64,000 nt of DNA from Agelaius tricolor (taxonomy: Eukaryota > Chordata > Aves > Passeriformes > Icteridae), in assembly GCA_023055355.1 (NCBI GenBank), contig JALJCS010000022.1, positions 7,487,001 to 7,551,000 on the forward strand, in the 5' to 3' direction. This document shows positions 35,254-47,900 of this stretch, piece by piece; within the stretch, counting starts at the first letter, position 1, and each line of letters starts with the position of its first letter. The notes under the pieces were generated by a model that worked only from the letters and a program-made list of their open reading frames with translations, was not told the DNA's origin and searched no databases. Made by a program: the position numbers and the translations under genes.

Positions 35254-36849
35254 ATGACTCGACAAAAGTTTTCAGCTTAAATTTAATCATACAATTTATT
35301 GGGGGTGGGGGGGGGAAGCTAATTTCAACTGGATTTATGTATCAAAGATGATAATGAAAGGAGTTTAGTTTTATTTTACTGCTGCTCCAGATGGTACTCA
35401 AAAGGGACTGAGAAGCGTGGGAGAAACAATTCTCTGTCTATGAGGGGTTGAATTTGGAAAGTTCTGTATTCCAGGCAATTGCCAACTATTTCTTACAAGG
35501 TTCCATGGCTTGTAACTTTGGGCTCCTCAGAGACAACAGTATGAAGAACAAAGGAAAACTAATTTGGTGATTTTGCAGTTTGCATCACTAGCAGACAACT
35601 GAGCTTTTGTTTAATTCACAGAAAATTACACAAGGGGGTTTCGGAGGACTGGCAGGTTTAGAGACATGAATTTTCTAGAGATGTCTCAGGCCTAAGGGTG
35701 AGGTATGTTAAGGATAACTTACCTTCCAGTAAATATTTTTATATAATATTAATATTTATAGTGCCTTTATAAGATTTTTATAATTTGTCTTAAAAGATCA
35801 TTTACCAAAACAAGACACAAAAAACAGATATAGACTTGATTTCACCTGACTTATGAATCTACTATTTTCTTTGACAAGAAATATGAGAGGGAAAGACTGA
35901 GTAGCAGTAGATTACACTGTCATTTAGTAACCTGTGCTTTAAAAAAAAGGCAAAAAAAAAAAAACCCTCTTGAACTTCAACCTCCCAGATTGCAAGAGAT
36001 AAACCTCATCTCAGAACTGACACCACTGTAGGGGTTATGAAAAATGAACTGCATTATTTCAAAGTACACTTATTCAGAATCCAAGAAGCAGTATGGAGAT
36101 AAAGCAAGTATCTTGTTTTTATTAGTTAGCAAAAAAAAGTCAACCCAACCACTACAAGCATAGATATGGATGTCAATAATCCACACTGAATTACTCAGTA
36201 GATTTTTTTTATACAATTATGTCCTATGTGGCTTACAGTTTGAGGACCCATATTTGTATAAAAAACAATCTTTAGAATTACATATTATAAATACAGCACA
36301 TTTACACCCCATCTGATTGTATCCACTTAAGTATGACAGGTGAGTTAGGAGCCTAATTGCTGTAGGGCCCCTATACATTTAATGAGATAAAGCACTACCA
36401 TTTTCCAAGCATTTCTTTCCAGGCAGCAGTTTTTATGCCTTTTTAGACAGTTTATGTTAGAGAGGAATACAATACCCTCCATAACCCCAACTACTATGAT
36501 TTGGAGAATAAATACTTCCTAATCTCAATCAGGTGATCAGTTTAATCCTGATCATATAGGTAGGTTAAATCCAGTTAACACCTGACATCCTAAAAAATTG
36601 CTCCATTTTTGCCCGCTTCTAATCTTACCATTTAAGAAAGGGCAGTCCCTTTCTCCTATACTTTACACCAAGAAGGAACTTAAGAGTCCTGGGGAATGCA
36701 GAATAGAAGGGCTGGCATGTGGACCAGTTAGAACCATTTCTTTTTAGGGACTGTGTAAAGAAAGTACACAAACAATTTTCCAATTAAGCTTCCCTGGCAA
36801 TGTCAGTGGGTATCCAAAGTTTTATATCCCAAACTTTATATTCTGACAC

Positions 36850-37440
36850 ATGATCTCTTCACCATGTCACACATACCCTTTATTAATTTATAAATTTCCA
36901 TCTGGAAGTAGTTCAAGTCCCTGCCTCCATGACCTTGTCTGTAAGCAGTCCCAGAGCTTTGCACAGATTGCCAAGAACCTTCTTTTAAATTTCTCATTTA
37001 TTCATAATTGTTTGTAAGTATCTGATCTTGAAATAGTGTTATCCTTTAACACAAAAGTCGTCTTGCCTCACATCTACCCCCACACATACTTATAAAGAAA
37101 ACCATATGCCCTTTCAAGCTTTGTTTTGCCAGATAAGCTATTTCCATCTCAGCTGCAAAAACAGGTACTGCTTTCCCCAAACCAGCCCACTCTGCACCTG
37201 CTGTGCATCAATGTGGGTCATGAGAACTGTAAACAATATTCTGAGAGTTGTCTTACCAGTGCCTTGTAAAGCAAAATTAACACTTTGCTAACAGCCCTCA
37301 CTGAAGATTCTTCATCCAGTATTCCCTGAAACTTCTGCATGGCCATGACACAACCGTGGCTCATGGTCACACCACAGCTGATTAATGCATTAAACCTCTT
37401 CCCCTCACAATTGACACCAATTATCAAGACACCAGGTTAT
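36850..37440 (-). mobile_element. Ancient CR1-like LINE fragment
   Basis: Read on the minus strand, the translated segment LYKALVRQLSEYCLQFS resembles the CR1 reverse-transcriptase C-terminal region (typically ALVRPQLEYCVQFW). The upstream bases resemble the segment that precedes it in turtle and bird CR1 elements, including the GVTMSHGCVMAMQK-like portion. Heavy decay and no intact frame indicate an old insertion. Boundaries are approximate. Confidence 0.5.
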
Positions 37441-37539
37441 ACTAGAAGAACATGACATTAATTCCCAAGCACCTCCCTCTAGTTGCTGAACTATTAGATT
37501 TCCATTTTGTCAGTCCATAAGGTCATTTATTTTTTTCTG

Positions 37540-38130
37540 ATACACTAGTCATTCCAATTTTGTGTCATCTCTTAATGCCATACCCATTCTCCTTCCTTCA
37601 CCAAGTTCAAAAATACTACTTAAATCAGTGCCAAGATCAGTTCCAGAGGAATTCTACTAGTAAACTCCTTTCATTTTGATATTTTTATTTTTAACAGAAC
37701 CACATTTTAATATAACCCTTCACTCAGTTCCTCTTCCACCTTCAGTGCCTGCATAAAAGAATGCCTGCATCTTTTCCACCCTCAGTAACTTCCTACACCA
37801 AACAATATAATGCCTTATTTCGATCAAGGTAGATTAGGTCTACTGCATTACTCTTCTCTGGGACAATTATCTTATCAAATAAAGATATTAAGTTAGTCTG
37901 ATACAATCCTTCCTTGATAAAATCATGTTGTAGTTTTTCCCACTTTCCATTTACTCCTAGGTTCTTGATAATTTTTTTTTTTTTCATTCAAAATTTACTC
38001 CCTAAGACCTTGCTTGGTGTTGAGGTCAAACCATCACACCTGCATTTTCTTTGACCATCTCTTTTCCTTTTCATAAATGCAGGGAATAACATTATTAGTC
38101 TTTAGTTGTATTGAGATACCCCTGAATTGA
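37540..38130. repeat. Degenerate old interspersed repeat, family uncertain
   Basis: Words such as ttttgtgtcatctcttaatg, tctactgcattactcttctc and gataaaatcatgttgtag resemble an old amniote LINE-type sequence I associate with CR1/L3 elements. The element is too decayed to assign by eye. A similar short stretch (tggttttgtgtcaccaacaa, near 1923) may be a fragment of the same family. Confidence 0.35.
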
Positions 38131-38303
38131 ACAGATACGCATAAAATCCCTACAAATGCATTCAGTGCAAATCAGCATTACAGGATTCTTCCAGTGCCCT
38201 GAAGTGGGCATTGTTTAACCCTCTCCATTTTTGCAGTAAATAGGCTTTGTTCAGCTGATAGCTCATTTGGGAAAAATTCCATTGTTCTGTGTATCTTAAC
38301 CAC

Positions 38304-38344
38304 CTTTTCTTTTTCTTTTTTTTCTTTTTTTTTTTTTTTTTTTT
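38304..38344 (+). repeat. T-rich simple repeat
   Basis: A T-run interrupted by single C residues ends in an uninterrupted stretch of at least 18 T. It is a simple low-complexity tract with no associated gene. Confidence 0.9.
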
Positions 38345-41300
38345 GTAGCACTGGGAGATCTAACAGCATTCACAACCAACAACAGCTGCTTTGAAACTGG
38401 CATTTAGGACACGTTTATTTATTTTAGCAGTGGAAGAGCAGGGTTAAAAACATCATCAACAGTAGTCTCGATATGATAGATATTTTCAAAGAAAGAGGAA
38501 TAGGCCAAAACATGCATGAAAACACATATGAAAGCACATATGAAATGTTATTAATTTTGAAAATGCTGCTGTCTCAACTATGGATATTAATTTTGTATTC
38601 AAAGAACTGACTTAGGGCAGATATCTTAAATATTCTGATTTATTTTTCAAAATGAGAAAAGAGTAATTATTTTTAAAGGAGTAACAATTTTGCCACTTAT
38701 TCCATTCACTTTCCTTCTGTTATCTTCTTTCTCAAAAGACAAGCTGTAAAAAGACCAACCCAGCAGAATTATTTATATACTTTTCACACAATCTGTGAAT
38801 AGACATGTTTAATGCTTCTGGAAAGAAGTGACTGTAATACAATGCAAATTATTAATTTATGAATGTGGCACAATTGATAATACATGCTTACTGCAGCTGT
38901 GACTTTCTACTCCACTTGAATGGAATGCTTTTATTATCCTGCCTATGCTCTGAGTCCTGGCAGATGTATGCAGATGTGTGCCATGGAGCCTTTGAAAATT
39001 TCAGGATTAAAGGTGGCTAATCTTCCAGAAGCATCAATGGGAAGGAATATGGAAGGGATAGATACCTAACTCTGGGTCCTCTTTTTTTATGCCACCTTTA
39101 AAAAAGATGAAATTACAGCATAACACCAGGATCAATAGGCAGTAAAGTTTATGTAGTGTTATTTATCATTGTTAAGTCTTTATTAAATATGTAGCTCTGC
39201 CTGCAAAGGGCTGTGCAGAATGAAGAGGGCCCAGTTTTATAGAGATACAGTTATTAGACTGGATTTTACAAAGCAGCTTGTAAAACCTGCAGGTAGAATA
39301 TACATTTTCCACAATACCCTCAAGGAAAGAGGTATTCTGAAAACTGCTCAGGATATTTTGAGGCAGTTGGAACAATAACTTTTTTTTTTTTAATAAATCA
39401 TTAGAATTGAAACTTTCTTATAAAACAGTTTGTCACTAAAAAATACCATCTGGCCCTATTTTGATAAGAGGTTTTATGAGACCATGCAGTTTCCATGCAG
39501 CAAGTTTCCAGATCCAGGGTCTGTCTTTTAGTCAAACTGAGACAGCCCTTCCTCAAACTTTCTTGGTCTGGGCATTTGCATGGAATATGGAATAATTTCT
39601 GCTGCTGCTTAGTTCAGCCAGTGGGCATGCATCCAATGCTTCTGAATGTCTAAGGAAGTTGTCATTGTTGTGTTTAAGAAAGAGCACAGATGGAACCACA
39701 AAATTCATCTTATGAAAAAACTATTAGCAGAGAAGCGTAAAAGTGTAATGGACAACTCTTGGTTTCACATGAGAGTTATTCTCATTGTGCAAGAAATTGA
39801 TTTGGCTTTAATGCATACAGTGGAAGGGTAAAAGTTATCTAACTTTGTACTAAATAACACTCTTGTTATGAATAAAGACAATAAAGCCATTTCATTTCAG
39901 TCATCTGCACATACTCTTTTTCCTACAAGTGCAGCATCAATTAGAAATACAGCTTTAAGAACAATTTACAATTTTTTTTTTTTAAATCTGAAATATATTA
40001 AAAGAAATAATGACAACTACTCACCTGATAATTTAGCAGGATTATATGTGAACTTCTGAGAACTGACTGAAATGGAAAGAAAAGTTTCTTTGATTAACTA
40101 ACTATAAAACTATTACTTTCTCCTTTGGTGTTTATCAATATTTTTCTATTATTAAGGTAAAATTTATATGACACAAAGTTAAGTTGGCATACTGGCATTA
40201 TATGCTTATAGGAAACATCCCATAATTAAGCAATTATAAAGAAGTCTCTTCAACAGGCTGTTTAATGCATTTCAATCCAAGATTACTTTCTTACATGAAG
40301 GTCCCAGTCCTCAAAGTGTTTCTTTAACAGCCATTTTTTAGAGGATTTAATGCTACCACCCATCTTCTTATAGGATGTTACAACACAATGGATAATTTAC
40401 ATTTCTGTTAATATCAAATGAAAAAAAAAACAAACCACAACCTCTTTTATAAATGGAAGATACAAACAATTACAATGTAAGTATTTATTCACTGTTTCTG
40501 TTGTAGCTTCCATTGAGTGCCAACTTAGGGGTAACCAGTATTGATGTAAAGCAAACTACAATCTCCCATATAAAGAATTAAGAAAATTTACTATGAAAAT
40601 GCAAATTCAAGGCTGTGTTTTGTACTGTGATATGGACTCCAGATCTGAAAAATTTTTCTTCATTAGGCAAGTTACTACCCTTATTCAAAGATAAATAAAA
40701 GCTCTGATATATGTTTCAGAATGTGAGCCTCATTTGTTGCTTATCCAAATAGCAGAGTATAAAAGTTTTAGGATAGACTCCCTGACCCAGTAAAAGAAAC
40801 AACTGAAATGTATTTAAGACTCTAAACCACAGCAGAGGAACAATGTGGATCCCTGTATAACAGCACAGTTACCAATCAGCAAAGAAAGCAGGTGGTGTGT
40901 TCTCTGACCAAAGAAAATAGAAAACTTAGATTTAAACCCATAAAAAGAATAATCTTTGCCTTAGTAAGCTGAAGGGATCCAGTGAAGCCTTTCCAGATGG
41001 AATTAAACAAAATCTTGGATGTAAGACTCAAACAGAGATATCACAATGCAAATAGCAGGCTTTGTCCTTATAAAGAACATCTGCTGTGAAGTTGTTTACA
41101 TTCCTACCAAAGTGGAAAAGGGTATCACTAATTCTCCATTGCAGCCAGGCATGTAGGGAGTAAAAGTTACTGCTTAATATTTTTTAATAAACACACAGAG
41201 CTTTTCACTAACAGTTTTTTCACCTGAAAAAGTAAATAGGGATTTGGGGCAAAGAGAAATATTTTCATTTCTCATGATACTCATTTCCATATCATTTTTC

Positions 41301-44300
41301 AGGGATTTATTTTTCAATTTTCCATTATTTCATATTTTATTCCATGAATTTTGTAGTCTATTTCCCTCCTGTTCAAAGGAGGAAACAGCATGTGCATTCA
41401 TGACTGCCTTGCTGAGCACTTCACTAGAAGTGGAGAACTTCCAGCCTGTGGATCAGCAGTTTGCTCTCACTCTTATCCAGAGATAAAAACTAGATTGTTC
41501 TTAGCCTGAGTTCCTCAGGAAATTGGAGATAGCCCATAAATTATAGGTTATTACTGCATTTTACTGTTTCCCTTTTCTGTTGTCCTGCTGTAGGTTTTCA
41601 GAAGTAGTTGAGGTATTTAAGTAGCCAGCAAGAGCAGCAGAACCAGCCCACAAAATGTTCTTGATTTACATTGAAAACACTTTATTTGATGTCACCAAGT
41701 TACACTGCTTGCTGTATTTTAACAATTTCAACAAAGTTTTAAATAATAGACCTAAAGCCTTGCAGTTTAGAAGTGGCATTGTAAAATTAATTTTTAATAA
41801 GTCTGTGATTTTTTAATGCTGATTTATGATAATTACTGGGTTTCTCACTGTTTGTGGTTTCTCTCCAATAGAATTGCTGCTCAGCATTACATTCCATTTC
41901 AGCATACAAGTGGCTAGAGCTCTCATATACATTTTTGTTTTTACCATATAAACACATGCATATATATAGGCTATTTCCTGTAAAGGAAATAGCACTTCAG
42001 CACTATGCAAATGCAAAATGACAGCTGTGAATTTGTGCCACAGAACAATTTGACTTTATTCCTTCATGTGAGGTAGACAAAAGTAGTTGCCAAATACAAA
42101 GACCACCAGAGCAAAGGAAGACCAGAGATGTAGGTTGGTAAGAAGGTTTGCTATAAATAAAACCATTCAAAAGTAAGCAGTGTAGTTTGTATATGGAAAA
42201 AAATAATACTAACAGTGCCTAGGACCAAAAGACAAAATTTATTTGTAACTATAATCCTACAATTTCTAGTTCTTATTATGCATTTATTATGATGAAGACC
42301 ATATTGCATCATCTGACTTTTACCCTGCCACCTCTTTACTTTTGCCTCTATTTTTTGGCTTTTAAAAAAACAATTTATGAAACAATCTGAGTGTATATGA
42401 TTTAGAAATAAGTTACAGTAATAATTTTATAGTGACTTGAAATTACAAGCAAAATCTTTCTTTTCTTCTTCCTACACAAACAAGAGAAGAAACTTGTAGA
42501 AGAAACTTTACTATTAGTACAGCAGCCTGATTACGAAGGGCAATTAGTAATTTTGAAGAACACTAAAAAGACATGACCTGATTACAGCACAGTGATTAAG
42601 ATACAGATATAGATTAAGATTAGGATGTACTGATATGACCGACAGAATGAAATTAAAGTCACCTTTCTAGCAGCTAGTGATCTACCAAAGATCTTATGCT
42701 TTGCAGGAGTTGGAGTTAAGGTAATGAACGTTTTACTTTTATCCTGAAACATTCAGGTTCGTGCCCTTTCCATGGGAGCCAGCAACTGCACACCTTTGAT
42801 CTTGGACCTGATCCTGATTCTGAAACTATTGGTATATGTTTGACATGTGTGCTTAAATTTACATAATCCTGAGTTATTATTGTGAATAGTTTACCATATG
42901 AAAATCAAGCACATGGCAAATAGCTGCAGGAGTCAAAAGCTGTGAATCTTAATGTCAAATACTTATCCCACTGAATTTTTTTCTGAAGAGAACTCTTAGA
43001 GAACTGTTAATCGTGCTGAATGGTCATTCTCAGACAGTGAGAAGTGCAGTTGGAGTCAGACTCCTCTTTCTGGGGAGAGCAGCTCCTTTGCCATAATTAG
43101 AGTTGCTGAAGCACCCTCCACAAAACACAGTAGTTCCTTTAATAAGTGACACTGAACTCTATCCCAGCCTACAGCAGCCTTCTCAGCTTCAAACACAAAA
43201 GCAGTCAAGTCTCAAAAACTTCAAAGAAAGCTTTTCATTTTATTTTCTCCTTGATCCACTGATAGAGCAGTTCATTTTCTTGAATTTTGTAAAATGACTT
43301 TTCACTCATCAGACCTGCTTAACAAATCACTGTCTCACTCACCAAATGTTCCCGTTTGACTCATCTGCTTTTCCTTTGGCCTTTGGGTAGGAAGATTCAC
43401 TTCTGAAACATTTTCTAAATTCACTTTGGTGAACTCTTCCCCCTCAGTTGCACTTTGTGCCATTTTAAAAAAATAATTGCATTTCCTGCAACATAATGTG
43501 CTAGTTTCAGGGTTTTAAATTTCATCAGAACCCACGTTTTCTTTCTTAGAGGAATGTCTTTCCTTTAAAAAACATCATTTTCTAACACACTACCAGCTGT
43601 AACATGATGCCTTTTAAGCAGTAAATACTATAAGATTTTTCAGAATTCTGCTGCATTCTGCTAACTTAGAACAGGCTTTTCATTAATTATACATTTGTAC
43701 TCTCATGTATATTGTTTTGGTTTTTGATGGCCAAAGATTTTCTAATTTCTGAACTTTGCTGCTGCAGTCTAAGACAGTATCTCCTCTGAGGAAAACTATA
43801 ACACAGGACTGTCAATAATCCTAATATTTTTCAGTGTTAAAAAGGCTGTAAATCTATAAAGTTTCATTCCTCCAGGCTTCTTCTGCCTCAAAGCAAATAG
43901 GCAAACTTCACATAGTTATTCTCCACAGGGAATGTAGTCAATCCTTCCCAAGATGTAAAAGCAAACCCTGTAATGTGAATTATATTTTCAACCAGGTGCT
44001 TACATTTCCAGGTGTACCATCCAGTAACATAAAAACCAGAACTTTGCAGGAAGTCAGAGCATTGTAAATTTTACACAATTATGCTCCAGAAAAGCATAAA
44101 ATGGGCTGTGTTGTGATCTTTGCTTACTGGGACTAACTGGAACAGAAGAACTGCCCATTTTATGCTCATGGTGAAATGCAGCTGAGCTGAGTCTGATCAC
44201 TGTAAATTCCATAGAGTCAACTTGACCATGTTCTCCTGTGTGACAGCAGTTTTTGTCTCCTTAATTTCTCAGGTTAGACATTAGTCCTAAAAAGATAAGT

Positions 44301-44399
44301 AAATCTGGGCAGATGTAACATTTAGAAAGGATGGTGGTCGCTGTATTGGAAAAGGAAGCGGCAGAGAAAAAAACCAGTTTCTGAATGATGGAAAACCAG

Positions 44400-44849
44400 T
44401 ATGGAGCACATGGTCCTAGAGAATTAAAAAAGCCAGAATTGTTTGACTAAAACCTCCCAGATCCTGAGTCAGAACCAGCTTGACAGATGTGCCCATGTTT
44501 GACATGATTCAGTGTCATCTGTCTTATTCCTTACCAAACATCTCCAGCTCCTGCCATGCCGCCCCCCTGCCTGCGTGTTCCCATTCCCTGTTTTCCATGT
44601 GGGCTCCTCCACCCAGTCACCCACATTCCCCTCTGCATGAGGTTTGCTCTTGCCACCCTTTCTGTAAAAAGTGTGGCAATCCCTCACCTCCCTGTCTGTC
44701 CCTGTGTCCCCTCAGCCTTGTCCCCTCAGCCGTGTTCCCAGACCTCTGTCCCAAGCCCAGGCAGGCCGAGGCCTGAGGGCAGCGCTGTGGGGACTCTCCC
44801 GGAGCCCTCACAAAGAGCTCGGCCCACAGAGCCCCAGGAGAAGCCAGGA
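44400..44849 (+). promoter_or_regulatory. CCDC172: CCDC172 upstream region and probable 5' leader
   Basis: From about 44,550 the composition shifts to C- and G-rich sequence right up to the start codon, ending in a modest CpG-containing patch at 44,760-44,830. This suggests the promoter or leader of the testis-type gene that follows. No TATA box or defined transcription-factor site stood out. The frame of exon 1 is open without a stop from 44,556, so the leader is potentially translatable. Homology supports the ATG at 44,850. Confidence 0.45.
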
Positions 44850-44928
44850 ATGAACCTGAACGCTTTGTTCCAGCAAATACAGTTCACTGAGAAGCAGGCG
44901 AGGGAGAAGAGGAGCTTCATCCAACAAG
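44850..44928 (+). CDS. CCDC172: CCDC172 coding exon 1
   Basis: This exon encodes MNLNALFQQIQFTEKQAREK and then RSFIQQ plus one base (phase 1), ending CAACAAG|gtcagc. The start has G at -3 and aligns with the human start MSLESLFQHI. The exon opens the N-terminal helix. Confidence 0.92.
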
Positions 44929-47900
44929 GTCAGCCCCATGGGCGCCATCCCCGTTCCCACAGGGCTGTCCTGAGGGGACTCGTGCCAGGGAAAGCTTGGC
45001 AGAGCCAGCGTGGCTGGTTCTTGCCACCAGCACGTTTCTGTAAGGATGTAACAACTGAGGATTTACAAACTGAGCACATACTCTTACGGGTTTTTGTTGT
45101 CTTGCAGCTAAATGGGACATAAATAGAAGTTATGAAAAAATTAACCAAATAAAAGAAGAGCTGAGCGCTGCAAAAATTAACTTAGAAACCAAGGTGAGCA
45201 GGCATATTTATAGTGTACATAATAATGAAATGCATTATGTTTACAAATACACGACCTGTTCTTCCAGGAATAAGCACTTTCGAGGAGTGTGCTTCATCTG
45301 CTGAGTGGCACAGAATGGAGGAAACCTGTACTGGGCCTTTCTGAATTAAAAATGTGTCCATCAACATCCTTCCTCCCACAGACCTCACCCTTGGGGCTGT
45401 GTCAGGGCATACATGTGACTTTTGGGGCCATACTCTGTTTCAACATCCTGCAGCTTGTTACAGCACTTTCCTACAGTGTGCAGAACACACCCCTTGGTTG
45501 CCCAATGCCATTTATTAATGGCCTTTCACAGAAAATATATGGAAACATTCCCTGTATTTATTTCAGAGGAACTTGAATCATATACTGAAGATCTTTCTGT
45601 GAACTTACAGTTAAGGCTTACAAACACTAAGGGTTTTTCTAGGGAGGCCAAAGACAGCAAAGTTTCTGAATCTATTTAGTGATTTTATTACTCTTTCCAT
45701 TTAATCAAACTGCAGATGTATTTTCAGATTAAGCCACCGGTTTTGCAGAGTTTTTCACCAAGAACACCTGTGGTTGCAAATTATTTAAAAATCCATTTGC
45801 TTGTGTCTGAAAATTAAGTCTAAATACCCTCCCCTGTGCTCTTAAGTATCTGTGCTGACAGAATGTGTGTTCACAACAGGAAAGGATGTGGCGCCTCCTT
45901 TGAAGTCAGAGCTGTTGGATCCTATAATTTAAATAAACAACTTCAAGAACCTTTGGGAGATTGCCTCATCTAGTTGTGAAAATAAATGTTTGGGGGATGA
46001 CTTTCATCCTTCCTAGAACAGTCTCTTTTGCCTTCTGTAACAGACAATATAATATATATATGTGTGTGTGTGTGTGTATATATATCAACATTGCTGAGAA
46101 GGGATAGAATAGAACTCATTTACAAATATTTACTGGTTGCAAATTGAGACTATAATCATGCAGGCAGTTATTCAGACACATTTATGCACGCCACAATTTC
46201 AGAGCCCAAAGGTGCTTTAAAATAGTAACTTATTTATCCAACACAGATTATATCTGGATGTTGCTTGTTAGGTGAAGTCCTCAGTAGTCCACCTCATAAG
46301 TTTATTTAAGAACATCACGATTTTATGTTTATATTACTAATTTGTTATTGATGCATTGTGATTTATAATCAAGGTTTATGTGGTGGGTACAGAAGGTCCC
46401 AAGAGTAGAGCCATTATTGTAAATGACTAATGGAAAGAGCTGAAGAACTATTCCTAATTAAATTTTATGTGCTTTACTGACCAGTATTAATTATATTCTC
46501 ACTGATGTCCACAAAAATACATTTTACTTGCTTGCCTAGTCTGACATTGATTCATTTATAGATAGGAAATGATACAGAAAAGTAGTGGAATAGAAAAATG
46601 CATTTCAATCAGACTGTATTTAGGTTTAAAGATTATATAGTTATTGACTAGTTATAGTTTATTATTTAAAGTAATTTATTTTTCACTACAGGAATTAGCT
46701 TTACATATGTCTGCAATAGTTCATGTAATTCAAATAATATTAAATAATGCTGTTCAATTTATCCCACACCAAATAACTGCAGTTCTTTACAAGCACACAT
46801 ATCCAGCCACGTGCATGCTCAGCAGCTGATGCCTGACCAAGATCCTGAGACTGAGTTCAGAAGTTTTTTTGACATCTATTTCACAGACACTGCCTGTGGT
46901 CAATCAAAGAGTCCTAGGAAATGCAATTTTTCCCTCTCTTCTCTAAAACCAGGTAGCATGTAATTAGAACCCAAATTACAGCATTTTTCTCTCTGTAGCT
47001 CAATGACTTCTTTAAAAAATTGATTGCAAATGCATAGATGAATTTTGGTAACTTGAAGAAACTACTCTAAAGCTAGTTATGTACAGTATTAGAAATACAG
47101 TGATGTAAGACCACCTACTCTGTTTGAATTCATATGTAAAATAAATTCTGAGCCAAGCATGACCTGACCTTAGCATTCTGGGCATATCAAGGACGAGGAA
47201 AAAATCTAGTCCTTTCCTTTCCACCTCTCACATTGCAGTTTTGGGCATTTCATTCCACTATCTTCCTATTTTGATCAGATGCACTTCATCTGTGCCCCCT
47301 CCACAATCATGTGCATTATTTAACTTTTAAATATTTACATTTTTTTACATTTTACAATATTTACATTTTACATTACCACTGTAATACCACTCTTATTTGG
47401 CTTTTTCTGCTTCTACACACACAAACACTCCTGAATCAGCCTGACTGTTCAATTTAATTCCTGATACTTACCCTGTGCCTTTATTCTTTGTGGGCAAATC
47501 TTAACTTTGCTTTCCCTATTCATTGCTCTGAGTCAAGAGAACTTGACACTCCATCAAATAAATGATTCTCCTCCTTTAAGACTCTACAACACCTAGCTGC
47601 TTCCTATTTGTTATTGTTACAGTTTATCCCACCACATAGCTGCACTTTGGTTAGATGATGATACAGTAGATGTGCTAGAAAAATGAGAAGTCTTCAGCAA
47701 ATTTTGAAAATGCAGTGGTTGAACAGCATACTTGCCTAGCAGATAAACTAATGGTTAAAAGTAATAAAACTCTAAATAAACCTAGGTGCAAAATTGAGGT
47801 TTAGGGCTTGGGGGTTTTATGATCAAACTGTCAATAACCAGTGAGCTAATTCCCATTAGCCTTCTTCAGCTAAAACTTCTGAAAATTGTGCTCAGAAAAA

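Larger units (their letters stand above)
26491..44400. other. Intergenic region between GFRA1 and CCDC172
   Basis: About 18 kb separate the two divergent genes. No exon of a recognisable protein was found in any frame. It contains a 38-base A run (27,108), a candidate CTCF site (30,626), a SINE (30,884), a solo LTR (34,724), a G-run at 35,301-35,315, old CR1-like remnants (36,850-38,130) and a T-rich tract (38,304). T/G-rich sequence at 32,145-32,285 and many A/T runs account for the longer spurious frames. Stretches 26,500-30,600, 31,020-34,700 and 38,350-44,400 otherwise show nothing I can name. Confidence 0.75.
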
